This document shows positions 41,659 through 50,855 of a stretch of DNA of 55,208 bases, piece after piece (the first letter of the stretch is position 1; the number at the start of each line of letters is the position of its first letter). The notes under the pieces were generated by a model. That model saw nothing but the letters and a program-made list of their open reading frames with translations. It was not told where the DNA came from and did not search any database. A program made the translations under genes and the position numbers. The stretch is from Candidatus Sulfopaludibacter sp. SbA3 (lineage in GTDB: Bacteria > Acidobacteriota > Terriglobia > Bryobacterales > Bryobacteraceae), in contig CAMAVI010000016.1 in NCBI GenBank assembly GCA_945861625.1, positions 1 through 55,208 of the forward strand, written 5' to 3'.

Positions 41659-43643
41659 TAATCCGGCAATCTGTAGGCGATCAACTCACCAGGATGGCCG
41701 GGGCCGCCGACAGCGATCACAATGTACTGCTTGCCGTTCGCCATATAGGTCATGGGCGAACCGGTCTGTCCCACGGGCATGAACACCGCGCCCACTTCCT
41801 TGCCGGTGGCCTTGTCGTAAGCGCGCAGCCGCGCCGCGTTCCGGCCTTGCTCGTCGGTGTAAGTCCCGCGCTCACCCGCAATCACCAGCGAACCCGTCGT
41901 AAGAACACCCACCAGCCCGCCGCGGCCCGTGCGAGGAATGGTGACGCCTTTCAGTGCCGGATGATTGCGAATTTCATCCGGAGTCTCGCCGTGCGCGACC
42001 TTCCAGGCGATCTCACCCTTCTCCAGATTGATGGCGCTGATCTGGCCGTAGGGCGGCTTGAACAAGGGCAGTCCTTGCACCGTGACGCCGCGCCCGCCGC
42101 CTTCCCCGCCGCCACCCGCGGCCGGAGCCGCGTCCGGAGGCCGGGCAATCCCGGCGATGAAATTCATGTCCGAGCGGCTCGGGTCGGGCTTGATCAACCC
42201 CAGCGGATTCACCGCTCCCCACGTGAACGCATACACCATATGCGTCTCCGGATCATAGGAGCCGCCCGGCCAGCCCGTGCCGCCTTGGCAGCACCCGGGC
42301 ACCAGCGTCCCCAGTGGGCCTTCCAGTTTGCTGACCACCGGCGGAGTGAAGATGGGCCCCATCTTATAACGCGCCGCGATCTTTATCGCTTCCGCCCGCA
42401 ATTCCGGCGTCCAATCGATCAACTCATCCTCGGAGGTACCGGTGCGCCCATACGCCGGAGGCTTGCTCGGCATCGGCTGCGTCTTCGAATACTTTTCCCC
42501 CGGCACATCGCCCATCGGCACCGGCTTCTCTTCAATCGGCCAGATGGGTTTGCCCGTGACGCGATCGAACACATACAAGATGGACTGCTTGGTCGGTTGC
42601 GCCAGGGCTTTCACGATGCGCCCGTTAAATGGAAAATCCACAAGAATCGGCGCGCACGGAATGTCCCAATCCCAGACGCCATGGTGGATCAGTTGGTAAT
42701 GCCACTTGCGCTGGCCGGTCTTGATATCCAAGGCCACAATGCTCTCGCCGAACAAGCCGTCACCTGGGCGATGGCCGCCGTAGTAATCGCCGGTCGGCAT
42801 TTCGACGGGCAGATAGACCATGCCCAATTCTTCGTCGACGCTGATCTGGCCCCACACGCCGGTGTTGCCGGTGTAATCGGCCGAATCGTTTTCCCAGGTG
42901 TCGTAGCCGAATTCGCCCGGCTTGGGGATGGTATGGAAGATCCACAGGCGCTTGCCGGTCTTCACGTCATAGCCGCGGATGTAGCCCTTTACGTGGACCT
43001 TGCTCTTGGGCGTGCCGCCCGGAAGGTGCGCCGCGCCAATGATGATGGTGTCGCCGACCACGGTGGGCGCGGCGTGCAGACCAACCTCGGCTTCGATCAG
43101 ATCCATCTGCTGATCGTCTTCGAGCTTCAGGTCGACCACGCCGTTGCTGCCGAAGTTGTTGACGATCTGACCGGTCTTGGCGTCCAGAGCCTTCAGCCGG
43201 TAGCCCGGCGTCACATAAAGAATGCGCTCCTGATTGCCGCTCGACCAGTACGCCAGGCCGCGCCCGGATAACCGCCGCGGAGCCGCGGCGCCACGCCGGC
43301 CTTCGTTCTCCGAGTGCATCCACAGCATCTCGCCAGTGGTTGCGTCAAGCGCCACGACGGCGCGGCGCGAACCCGCCACCGTGTAGACCTTGCCGCCGAC
43401 CATGAGCGGCGTGGCTTCGAAATTGAACTCCGGTTGCGCCCCCAGGTTCGCGGTATTGAAGCGCCAGGCCACCTGAAGCTGGCTGAAATTCGACGCGTCG
43501 ATCTGCTTGAGCGGCGAGTACCTGGTGTTACCGGCGTCGGCGCCATACGACCGCCATTCGCCGTTTTGGGCGCCTTTTTGCGCGTTCAACCATCCGGCCG
43601 AGCACAGCAGCGAGGCTACAACAAATCGAAAGAATCTGGACAT
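41658..43643 (-). CDS. PQQ-dependent dehydrogenase, glucose-dehydrogenase-like
   Basis: The start at the ATG at 43643 is preferred over a TTG further out. The 661-residue quinoprotein has a signal peptide (about 1-21). It lacks the adjacent Cys-Cys pair of the alcohol dehydrogenases and instead has RRLSGRGLAYWSSG, the pattern of glucose/quinate-type quinoproteins. Blade motifs include ALDIKTGQRKWHYQL and VWDWDIPC near the active site. It would oxidise a periplasmic aldose; the downstream mutarotase supports this. No fused cytochrome or quinone-binding membrane domain is visible, so the electron acceptor is unknown. Confidence 0.87.
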   Translation of the reverse strand: MSRFFRFVVASLLCSAGWLNAQKGAQNGEWRSYGADAGNTRYSPLKQIDASNFSQLQVAWRFNTANLGAQPEFNFEATPLMVGGKVYTVAGSRRAVVALDATTGEMLWMHSENEGRRGAAAPRRLSGRGLAYWSSGNQERILYVTPGYRLKALDAKTGQIVNNFGSNGVVDLKLEDDQQMDLIEAEVGLHAAPTVVGDTIIIGAAHLPGGTPKSKVHVKGYIRGYDVKTGKRLWIFHTIPKPGEFGYDTWENDSADYTGNTGVWGQISVDEELGMVYLPVEMPTGDYYGGHRPGDGLFGESIVALDIKTGQRKWHYQLIHHGVWDWDIPCAPILVDFPFNGRIVKALAQPTKQSILYVFDRVTGKPIWPIEEKPVPMGDVPGEKYSKTQPMPSKPPAYGRTGTSEDELIDWTPELRAEAIKIAARYKMGPIFTPPVVSKLEGPLGTLVPGCCQGGTGWPGGSYDPETHMVYAFTWGAVNPLGLIKPDPSRSDMNFIAGIARPPDAAPAAGGGGEGGGRGVTVQGLPLFKPPYGQISAINLEKGEIAWKVAHGETPDEIRNHPALKGVTIPRTGRGGLVGVLTTGSLVIAGERGTYTDEQGRNAARLRAYDKATGKEVGAVFMPVGQTGSPMTYMANGKQYIVIAVGGPGHPGELIAYRLPD

Positions 43644-43723
43644 GAAACTCGTCTCCAATCAGGCCCTGACTTGCACCAGGGGCCAAACCTCTACTTTAAC
43701 CCGGCTAGGGCGCATTCGTTAGA

Positions 43724-43993
43724 ATGAAACTACTCATGCCCGCGCAGCCCAAGGAACCTGCTCAGCCCGCAAAGCCCCCCAGCTTTGAAATGGGGTTGGA
43801 AGAACTCGAAAAGATCGTCAAAGACATGGAGAGCGGAGACCTGCCGCTGGAACGCGCCCTGGAACTGTTTGAACGCGGCATGAAATTAAGCGACACCTGC
43901 CGCAAGCAGCTCGAAGAAGCCGAGACGCGCGTGGAGATCCTGATGAAGCGCGCCGGTGAAGTGCAGCCCCAGCCGTTTAAAACCGACAAATGA
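43724..43993 (+). CDS. xseB: Exodeoxyribonuclease VII small subunit
   Basis: An 89-residue protein with the XseB core MGLEELEKIVKDMESGDLPL followed by EALELFERGMKLSDTCRKQL-type helices and AETRVEILMKRAGE. It pairs with XseA (not in the window) to form exonuclease VII, which degrades single-stranded DNA from both ends. A second ATG at 43736 is possible. It is the first gene of the plus-strand operon; its stop overlaps the ispA start as ATGA. Confidence 0.92.
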   Translation: MKLLMPAQPKEPAQPAKPPSFEMGLEELEKIVKDMESGDLPLERALELFERGMKLSDTCRKQLEEAETRVEILMKRAGEVQPQPFKTDK

Positions 43994-44874
43994 CGCTTAA
44001 AGAGTACATGGCCGCGCAGCAGAAGGCTGTCGACGCCGCTCTTGATCGCTGGGTTCCCGCCGAAGGCAGCGATCCCGCCAACATCCATCAGGCCATGCGC
44101 TACAGCCTGTTCGCGGGCGGCAAGCGCATCCGGCCTCTACTCGCCATCGCTACGGCGGAAGCGGTCTCCGACGCACCCATCGGCATTGAATCCTGCGCGT
44201 GTTCGCTGGAGCTGATTCACACGTATTCCCTGATCCACGACGACCTGCCCGCGCTGGATAACGACGATCTGCGCCGTGGCCGCCCCACCTGTCACAAAGT
44301 ATTCGGAGAAGCCATGGCCATCCTGACGGGTGACGCGTTGCTGACGCTGGCGTTTGAAGTCCTGTCCAAGCTGGAAGGCGCGGATGCGGCACGCAAGATC
44401 AAACTCGTGCGCGAGCTTGCGGTCGCGTCGGGCACCGTCGGAGGCATGATCGGCGGTCAGGTGAACGACATTGAGGGGGAGGGCAAACACCCCACCGCGC
44501 ATCTGCTCGAATCCATTCACCGCGCCAAAACCGGAGCGCTGCTGCGGACCAGCGTCCGCATGGGAGGTATCTACGCCGGTGCGGATGAAACACAACTCGC
44601 CGCGCTTACCAGCTTCGGTGAACACGTGGGCTTGGCATTCCAGATTGTCGACGACATATTAGATGTCGAGCAATCTTCGGAAGCCTTGGGCAAGACCGCC
44701 GGCAAGGACGCCGCGCAGAAGAAGATCACGTTTCCCGCCGTCTACGGCATCGAAGTGTCGAAACGCATGGCGGAGGAAGAGCGCCTGGCAGCTCACCTCG
44801 CCCTGCAACCCTTCGACAACCGCGCGCGGCGCCTCAAGGAACTGGCGGATCTGGTCGTTCAGCGGAGCGCATGA
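43990..44874 (+). CDS. ispA: Farnesyl diphosphate synthase (short-chain polyprenyl synthase)
   Basis: A 294-residue all-helical prenyltransferase. The first aspartate-rich motif is LIHDDLPALDNDD with the two-residue insertion typical of bacterial FPP synthases, followed by RRGRPTCHKVFG; the second is FQIVDDILDVEQ. It condenses DMAPP/IPP to geranyl and farnesyl diphosphate. Placement after xseB is the usual bacterial arrangement, often followed by dxs; here tlyA follows instead. Confidence 0.93.
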   Translation: MTLKEYMAAQQKAVDAALDRWVPAEGSDPANIHQAMRYSLFAGGKRIRPLLAIATAEAVSDAPIGIESCACSLELIHTYSLIHDDLPALDNDDLRRGRPTCHKVFGEAMAILTGDALLTLAFEVLSKLEGADAARKIKLVRELAVASGTVGGMIGGQVNDIEGEGKHPTAHLLESIHRAKTGALLRTSVRMGGIYAGADETQLAALTSFGEHVGLAFQIVDDILDVEQSSEALGKTAGKDAAQKKITFPAVYGIEVSKRMAEEERLAAHLALQPFDNRARRLKELADLVVQRSA

Positions 44875-44884
44875 GCGCCGCTGC

Positions 44885-45646
44885 ATGAGCAAAGCGGCGA
44901 TGGAACCGGCCAGCAAGATCCGCATTGATCAGTTACTGGTGGAGCGCGGCCTGGCCGAATCCCGCGAAAAAGCACAAGCTCTGATCCTGGCCGGGCACGT
45001 GCGCGTCAACAATCAGAAAGCCGCGAAGCCCGGACACAGCATCCCGCGCGACGCGACCATCGAAGTCGCTGAACGCATGCCCTACGTCAGCCGTGGGGGA
45101 TACAAACTCGCGGGCGCACTGGATCATTGGAACATCGACGTGACGGGCCGCACCTGCCTGGACGTCGGCGCGTCCACGGGAGGCTTCACCGATTGCCTGC
45201 TGCAACGCGGAGCCGGGCGCGTGTGGGCCATCGACGTCGGGCACAATCAGTTGGTTTGGAAGCTGCGTAATCATCCTCTCGTGGCCGCGCGCGAGGGCGT
45301 GAATGCCCGTTTTTTGCGTCCGGAAGATTTTCCCGCACCATTCGATCTCGCTGTGTGCGACGCCAGTTTTATTTCGCTGACGCTGCTGATCCCCGCGATC
45401 GTCCCTCTGCTCGCAGCGCGCGGCGCGATGATCTTGCTCGTCAAACCGCAGTTTGAAGTGGAGCGCCGTCAGGTCGGCAAGGGCGGTATTGTGCGCGATC
45501 CCGCGCTGCATCAGGCCGCCTGCGTCCGCGTGCGCGCCTCCGTGGAGACGCTAGGCTTCCAGACTGATATCATCGAGAGTCCGATCCTCGGCGCCGAGGG
45601 CAACCGGGAGTTTCTGCTCTATGCCAAGCCCAGAGTCAACGACTAA
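44885..45646 (+). CDS. tlyA: TlyA-type rRNA (cytidine-2'-O)-methyltransferase
   Basis: From the ATG at 44885 the protein has 253 residues, the family length. The N-terminal S4 RNA-binding domain is IRIDQLLVERGLAESREKA with LILAGHVRVNNQKA. The C-terminal FtsJ-like methyltransferase has DVGASTGGFTDCLLQRGAG as motif I and LLVKPQFEVERRQVGKGG. In mycobacteria and relatives it methylates 16S and 23S rRNA cytidines; other lineages vary. It overlaps the nadK start by 26 nt. Confidence 0.9.
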   Translation: MSKAAMEPASKIRIDQLLVERGLAESREKAQALILAGHVRVNNQKAAKPGHSIPRDATIEVAERMPYVSRGGYKLAGALDHWNIDVTGRTCLDVGASTGGFTDCLLQRGAGRVWAIDVGHNQLVWKLRNHPLVAAREGVNARFLRPEDFPAPFDLAVCDASFISLTLLIPAIVPLLAARGAMILLVKPQFEVERRQVGKGGIVRDPALHQAACVRVRASVETLGFQTDIIESPILGAEGNREFLLYAKPRVND

Positions 45647-46508
45647 GATCACCACGGTCGGCATCATCTCCAAGCCGCGCAACGCGCCCGCTGTTCGCGT
45701 AGTGCCGGAGTTGATCCAGTGGCTGGCGGCGCGCGGTATCGGTGTCCGGGTCGACCCCGAGACGGCCACGTATCTGGGCGGCGACACTTCCATCCACATG
45801 CTTCCCAGGGAGAGAGTGGTCGAAGGGACGCAATTGCTGATTGTCCTGGGCGGGGACGGAACTTTGCTTTCGGCGGCGCGCGCCGCGGGTGGCCGCGACA
45901 TTCCTCTGTTCGCGGTGAACCTGGGCAATCTGGGGTTCCTCACTGCCATCACGGTCGATGAATTGTATCCGCAACTCGATCGCGCCCTGCAAGGGGACTA
46001 CCAAATCAGCCGCCGCCAGATGTTGCATACGGAACTGTGGCGCAAGGGTGCGATTACGTGCACCTACGAGGCGCTGAATGACACTGCCCTGGCCAAGGCG
46101 GACATCGCCCGCATCATCGATCTCGAGGTTCATATCGACGATCAACTGATGTGCCATTACAAAGCTGACGGCCTCATTGTCTCTACACCCACCGGCTCCA
46201 CCGCGTATTCATTGTCGGCGGGCGGTCCGATCATGGTTCCCGATGTCGCGGCGATTTGCATCACGCCGATCTGTCCGCACATGCTCACCAACCGTCCCGT
46301 CATCGTGCCCGGCGACGCGGTGATTCAACTGACGCTGTGCAGCGACAGCCCCACCTTCCTGACCATCGACGGCCAGGAGGGCCAACAGTTGGAGCAGGAT
46401 GATCGCGTCATTTGCCGCCGCTCTCAGCACACCGTCAACCTGATCCGCCCGCACGGCGCCAACTTCTTCGATGTCCTGCGCGAGAAATTGAAGTGGGGCG
46501 GCCGGTGA
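45621..46508 (+). CDS. nadK: NAD kinase
   Basis: A 295-residue NAD kinase that phosphorylates NAD to NADP. The glycine-rich motif is LIVLGGDGTLLSAAR, followed by FAVNLGNLGFLTAI and DGLIVSTPTGSTAYSLSAGG, the conserved NAD-binding core. The length is normal. It is translationally coupled to both neighbours: it begins inside tlyA, and its TGA overlaps the GTG start of the symporter. Confidence 0.93.
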   Translation: MPSPESTTKITTVGIISKPRNAPAVRVVPELIQWLAARGIGVRVDPETATYLGGDTSIHMLPRERVVEGTQLLIVLGGDGTLLSAARAAGGRDIPLFAVNLGNLGFLTAITVDELYPQLDRALQGDYQISRRQMLHTELWRKGAITCTYEALNDTALAKADIARIIDLEVHIDDQLMCHYKADGLIVSTPTGSTAYSLSAGGPIMVPDVAAICITPICPHMLTNRPVIVPGDAVIQLTLCSDSPTFLTIDGQEGQQLEQDDRVICRRSQHTVNLIRPHGANFFDVLREKLKWGGR

Positions 46509-47722
46509 AGCGGGCATCGCACGCGACTTCGCTGACGGCGTGGATCCTGGTGGGATTGGTCGCGGGCGCTGTTTTCGGCGCAACCTATCCGGGACCCGCC
46601 AAGCAGATGGCCCTGCTGGGTGCGGTATTTTTGCGCCTGATCAAGTCCATCATCGCGCCACTTCTGTTTGCGACTCTGGTCTCTGGCATCGCGTCGACCG
46701 GCAGTCTGAAAGTGATCGGCCGTATCGGCGGCAAGGCGATGATCTATTTCGAGGTCCTGACGACCATCGCGCTGTTCGTCGGACTTGGAGCGGTCAATCT
46801 GGTGAAACCCGGGGAGGGAGTCGCGCTTCCCTCAGGCGCGGCCCCGCAGCCCGTCACCAATCCCAGCCTTTCGCAGATCCTCGAGCATACCTTTCCCACC
46901 AGCATTGTCGACGCCATGGCGCGCGGCGAGGTCCTGCAGATCGTGGTGTTTGCGCTGATCTTTGGCGCGGCCTGCGCCACCATCGGCGAAAAGGCCCGCC
47001 CGGTCTTAAATCTGTTTGACTCGATTTCCGCCATCATGTTCCGCTTCACGCATTACGTGATGTGGTTCGCGCCGTTTGGCGTTTTCGGAGCCATAGCGGC
47101 TACCGTGGGCGAGCGCGGCATCGGCGTGCTGCTGAACCTCGGCAAATTGGTGGCGACGTTGTGGGCGGCGGAAATCTTCTTTGTCGTGGTGGTGATGGGC
47201 GCGGTGATTGCGCTGTTCCGGATTCCGCTGAAGCGTTTCATCGAGGCCGCGCGCGGGCCGTTCCTGATCGCCTTCTCGACAACGTCCAGCGAAGCCGCGC
47301 TCCCCATGGCGCTGGAGAATCTGCAGCGGTTCGGTGTACCCAAACACATCGCCGCTTTCGTGCTGCCGGCGGGCTACAGCTTTAATCTGGATGGCTCCAC
47401 CCTCTATCTGTCGCTGACTTCGATCTTCGTCGCACAAGCTGCGGGCATGCATCTTTCCTTCGGCACGCAGTTGCTGATGATGCTGACGCTCATGCTGACC
47501 AGCAAGGGCGTGGCCAGCGTGCCGCGCGCCGCGCTTGTGATTTTAGCGGCCACTGTGGCGTCGTTCAATCTTCCGGCCGAGGGCGTGGCGCTGGTGCTGG
47601 GTGTCGATACGCTCATGGACATGGCGCGGACGTCGGTCAACATTCTGGGCAACTGCCTTGCCGCTGTTGTTGTGGCGAAGTGGGAGGGCGTGGATCTGAA
47701 CGCCCACATCGCGGAAACCTGA
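46505..47722 (+). CDS. Dicarboxylate/amino acid:cation symporter (DAACS)
   Basis: A GTG start at 46505, overlapping the nadK stop as GTGA, gives 405 residues; the upstream part of the longer frame is a shadow. It has the DAACS fold with many helices and family signatures: FLRLIKSIIAPLLFATLV, the serine-rich re-entrant loop AFSTTSSEAALPMALEN, VLPAGYSFNLDGSTLYLSL and the helix-8 region ILGNCLAAVVVAKWE. It imports glutamate, aspartate or C4-dicarboxylates with protons or sodium. It is the last gene of the operon. Confidence 0.9.
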   Translation: MKRASHATSLTAWILVGLVAGAVFGATYPGPAKQMALLGAVFLRLIKSIIAPLLFATLVSGIASTGSLKVIGRIGGKAMIYFEVLTTIALFVGLGAVNLVKPGEGVALPSGAAPQPVTNPSLSQILEHTFPTSIVDAMARGEVLQIVVFALIFGAACATIGEKARPVLNLFDSISAIMFRFTHYVMWFAPFGVFGAIAATVGERGIGVLLNLGKLVATLWAAEIFFVVVVMGAVIALFRIPLKRFIEAARGPFLIAFSTTSSEAALPMALENLQRFGVPKHIAAFVLPAGYSFNLDGSTLYLSLTSIFVAQAAGMHLSFGTQLLMMLTLMLTSKGVASVPRAALVILAATVASFNLPAEGVALVLGVDTLMDMARTSVNILGNCLAAVVVAKWEGVDLNAHIAET

Positions 47723-47727
47723 GGGTT

Positions 47728-48051
47728 TTACTTCGCCGGTGGCGGCGTCAGCACCGCCAAAACGACCAGCCGCGTACTTCCGCAGTTCCGCACGGAGTGC
47801 ATCGCACTGGAAGCGGCGAATGCCCCGCCCCCAGCGCCGATCATCTGTTTCTCATCACCAACCGTGATCTCCGCCTCACCTTCCAGCACCACGTAGAGCT
47901 TGTCCTGTCCGGCGTGAGCGTGCGCGGCGTGTTCCTGGCCGGGTTCGAAACAATTCAATCCGGCAAACATGAATTCGCCGCGCGCGAGATTGGCCTTGGC
48001 CATCTTCTCGGGTGAGAAAACGGCCGTACCAGAGAGACTCTTGAAAAACAT
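47728..48051 (-). CDS. Small cupin-domain protein
   Basis: A 107-residue single cupin domain: EPGQEHAAHAHAGQDKLYVV as motif 1 with three possible His ligands plus the Glu, and SSAMHSVRNCGSTRLVVL as motif 2. It is cytoplasmic, with no signal. It starts 6 nt after the aldolase stop on the same strand, so it is the last gene of that operon. Such cupins may be sugar isomerases or metal-binding regulators. Confidence 0.8.
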   Translation of the reverse strand: MFFKSLSGTAVFSPEKMAKANLARGEFMFAGLNCFEPGQEHAAHAHAGQDKLYVVLEGEAEITVGDEKQMIGAGGGAFAASSAMHSVRNCGSTRLVVLAVLTPPPAK

Positions 48052-48057
48052 GCGAAG

Positions 48058-49062
48058 TTAAACGGCGACGCCCAGTTTCTTAGCCCAGGACGTCGCGCCC
48101 TTCAGCGCGGCGTTTACGGCATTAATGTTCTCGACGCCCTTGGTGGATAGAAAATCTTCCAGCGCCTTGAGCCCCTTGGTGGCGTAAATCGGCATGCCTT
48201 CTTTCCAGGTCGCGCGGCCGCACAGCACGCCCGAGTAATCCGTGCCCGCTTCCGTGGCCATGCGCAGGCTTTCCACAAACTGCGCGTTACCCACGCCGGC
48301 GCTCAAATAGATGAACGGCTTCGACGCCACCGCCGCGGCCTTGCGGAACAGATCCATGGCCTCCGCCATCGACTGCGCCTTCTGGCCTTTGTACACCGAG
48401 CTACCTTCCACGAATTCGGCGTTGATCGGCACTTCCACCTTCAGCACATCCACTTTGTACTGAGGCTTGGAGAATTCCTGCATGCTGCCGATTACAACTT
48501 GCGGCTTGATCTTGGCGTAGTCCACGCCCTTTTCGTCGCCGCCTTTGGGATCGTAGCCGACAAATTCCAGGAAGAACGGAATCTCATTGTCTTCGCACTC
48601 CGAACCGATGCGCTCCACGAAGGCGTGCTTGATGTCGTTCACCTGCGGGTCGTCGAACGGCGAGTAATAGATCAGGATCTTGACCGCATCGGCGCCCCAA
48701 TCCGCAATGCGCTTGGCGGAAACGTGCGGCAGCAGATCGGGCAGACGGCCCGGCTTGGTATTGTCGTAACCGGATTCTTCATAGGCAAGCAGCAGGCCGG
48801 CGTTGGATGAGCGCGCCTTGGCGGCGTCCAAACCAAACTCGGGATCCAATAAGATAGCCGAAGCGTGTGGAGTCAAGATCCGCGTCACGGCGGTCTTGAA
48901 TTCCGACATCATTTCCCTGGTAATGTCATTCTGCGAAACAGCCTTGGCGCTGGCCAGCGACTTCTGCAAGCTGCCCCTCTGATCCATTGCGGCAGCCGCG
49001 ATAATGCCATCCTTGTTGGACAGCTTCTTCATGTGTTGGAGTTTTCCAGGGGAAATTGCCAT
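48058..49062 (-). CDS. Tagatose 1,6-diphosphate aldolase-type protein (LacD-like)
   Basis: The ATG at 49062 has AAGGTAG upstream and opens the family start MAISPGKLQHMKKLSNKDG; the longer frame lies inside ribF. The 334-residue protein follows the class I LacD pattern: IAAAAMDQRGSLQKSL, ILLDPEFGLDAA, AVKILIYYSPFDD (Lys of the likely Schiff base) and IPFFLEFVGYDPKG. It would cleave tagatose 1,6-bisphosphate or a related ketose. It lies between ribF and a cupin gene; no other tagatose-pathway genes are seen. Confidence 0.87.
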   Translation of the reverse strand: MAISPGKLQHMKKLSNKDGIIAAAAMDQRGSLQKSLASAKAVSQNDITREMMSEFKTAVTRILTPHASAILLDPEFGLDAAKARSSNAGLLLAYEESGYDNTKPGRLPDLLPHVSAKRIADWGADAVKILIYYSPFDDPQVNDIKHAFVERIGSECEDNEIPFFLEFVGYDPKGGDEKGVDYAKIKPQVVIGSMQEFSKPQYKVDVLKVEVPINAEFVEGSSVYKGQKAQSMAEAMDLFRKAAAVASKPFIYLSAGVGNAQFVESLRMATEAGTDYSGVLCGRATWKEGMPIYATKGLKALEDFLSTKGVENINAVNAALKGATSWAKKLGVAV

Positions 49063-49079
49063 GTCTACCTTATCGTCGC

Positions 49080-50033
49080 CTACACGGCAGTCTTGACGCA
49101 AATTTTCACGCGGTGGAAATACGCCTGCGCGCGCGCCACATCGCGCAGAATCTGCGCCTTCAGTATTTCCGGCGACTCGAACTTGCGTTCTTCCCGTAAG
49201 CGCCGCAGGAAATCGACGCGTATGCGGGAAGGCGTGGGCGAGTCAAGCGGGTCCAGCAAGAAGGTTTCGATGCTGAGTTCCTTTCCACCGAAGGTCGGCC
49301 GGTAACCGAAATTGGTGATCGAAGGCCACTGCCGCGCCGATTCCAGGTCATGCGTGCGAGTGATGTAGACGCCATGCAAAGGGAGTACCTGGGCATGCGT
49401 CTGCAAGTTCAGCGTCGGAACCGTCTGTTGGGAACCGATTCCGTGCCCCGGCACCACCACGCCTTCGACGCCATAGGGACGCCCCAGAAGCCGCGCGGCA
49501 AGCCCCACGTTGCCCGCCTCCACCGCGCGCCGGATTTCGCTTGACGAAACCACTCTGCCACGCCAGCGCACCGGAGGGACCACGCGCGTCTCGAACCCGA
49601 AACGCTCGCCAAGCCGCGCCAGCAAGTTCACATCGCCGGCCTGATTGTGTCCGAAGCGAAAGTTGTCTCCCACCACCACCGCGCCCGCGCGGAGCGCTTT
49701 CACCAGCACGCGTTCCACAAACTGCTCCGGCGTCCAGTTCGCCACTTCGCGCGTGAACGGCAGGACCAGAACGTACTCGATCCCTTCGCGCGCCATCACG
49801 GAGCAACGCTCCGCCTGCGTGGTCAACAAGCGCGACACACGTTGTGGAGCCACAATCGACGCCGGATGAGGATCGAACGTCAGCACCGCGGGCCGCAGAT
49901 TCTTTTGAGCAGCGGCGTGCTTCACCTCCTGCAGCAACTGCCGGTGGCCGGTATGGACGCCGTCAAAGTTGCCGATGGTCACGGCCACTGGCTCAAATTG
50001 AGCGGCTTCCTCCAGCGAGCGCGCAACCCGCAT
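49080..50033 (-). CDS. ribF: Bifunctional riboflavin kinase/FAD synthetase
   Basis: A 317-residue RibF that makes FMN and FAD from riboflavin. The N-terminal FAD synthetase domain starts VAVTIGNFDGVHTGHRQLL with the nucleotidyltransferase HxGH-like region and continues with VVVGDNFRFGHNQAGD. The C-terminal kinase domain has RLLGRPYGVEGVVVPGHGIG, TVPTLNLQTHAQVLP and SITNFGYRPTFGG. Its ATG directly follows the stop of the MBL hydrolase gene. Confidence 0.92.
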   Translation of the reverse strand: MRVARSLEEAAQFEPVAVTIGNFDGVHTGHRQLLQEVKHAAAQKNLRPAVLTFDPHPASIVAPQRVSRLLTTQAERCSVMAREGIEYVLVLPFTREVANWTPEQFVERVLVKALRAGAVVVGDNFRFGHNQAGDVNLLARLGERFGFETRVVPPVRWRGRVVSSSEIRRAVEAGNVGLAARLLGRPYGVEGVVVPGHGIGSQQTVPTLNLQTHAQVLPLHGVYITRTHDLESARQWPSITNFGYRPTFGGKELSIETFLLDPLDSPTPSRIRVDFLRRLREERKFESPEILKAQILRDVARAQAYFHRVKICVKTAV

Positions 50034-50855
50034 CTATTGATTTACCTCAGGGTGTTTAACCTCTGGGCGCGGAACTTCGACCTGGAGCCCGTCGTAGGCC
50101 AGGCGCACGTTTTCCGGAAAAGTGGCTTCCGTTTGCGCATGCGGCAGATCATGACAGATGTGGGTGAAGAAGGCCCTGCGGGGTTGCAACTCGCGCGCCG
50201 CTTCCAGGCTCTGGGCCACGGTCGAATGCGTCGGATGCGGACGGTGCCGCAGGGCATCCAAGAACAACACATCCAATCCCCGCAGTTTGGGCTTGGAAGC
50301 CTCGGGAATCTCACTGTGATCGGTCAGGTAGGCCGCGGCTCCGAAGCGGAATCCCAGCGTCACTCCGCGGCCGTGCATCAGCAGAATCGGAATCACCTGC
50401 AAGCCGAAAAGCTCAAACGGCTCGTCCGTGATATTGTGCAATTCCACCTTGGGCGCCGAGGACTGCGAGGGCTCCGGGTTAAAGGCATACTGAAACACGC
50501 GCCGCACCACGTCGAACGTCTCCGCCGTTCCATACACGGGAATCGACATCTTCTGGTGGTAATTCAGAGGCCGCACGTCGTCGAGACCCAGAATGTGATC
50601 GGCGTGCGCATGCGTCAACAAAATCGCATCCACGCGCCCGATGCCCGCGCGCAGGGCCTGCGTCCGGAAATCCGGCGTCGCGTCGATCAGCACATTCTTG
50701 CCGCCGTACTGCACCAGCACCGACGGGCGCAAGCGGTTGTCGCGCGGATCCGTGGATGCGCAGGTGGCGCAGCCGCAGCCAATGGTGGGAACCCCGGAAC
50801 TGGTGCCGGAGCCCAGCACCGTGATGCGGATCGTGTCATTGCCCGGCGTGCTCAT
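50034..50855 (-). CDS. MBL-fold hydrolase (PhnP-like)
   Basis: A 273-residue metallo-beta-lactamase-fold protein with the zinc motif LTHAHADHILGLDD and an N-terminal half typical of PhnP-like phosphodiesterases (LGSGTSSGVPTIGCGCATC, DPRDNRLRPSVLVQ). The C-terminal FFTHICHDLPHAQTEA supplies further metal ligands. It would cleave a cyclic nucleotide-like or phosphodiester substrate. Start and stop overlap with DUF1844 (ATGA), and its stop abuts ribF. Confidence 0.87.
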   Translation of the reverse strand: MSTPGNDTIRITVLGSGTSSGVPTIGCGCATCASTDPRDNRLRPSVLVQYGGKNVLIDATPDFRTQALRAGIGRVDAILLTHAHADHILGLDDVRPLNYHQKMSIPVYGTAETFDVVRRVFQYAFNPEPSQSSAPKVELHNITDEPFELFGLQVIPILLMHGRGVTLGFRFGAAAYLTDHSEIPEASKPKLRGLDVLFLDALRHRPHPTHSTVAQSLEAARELQPRRAFFTHICHDLPHAQTEATFPENVRLAYDGLQVEVPRPEVKHPEVNQ

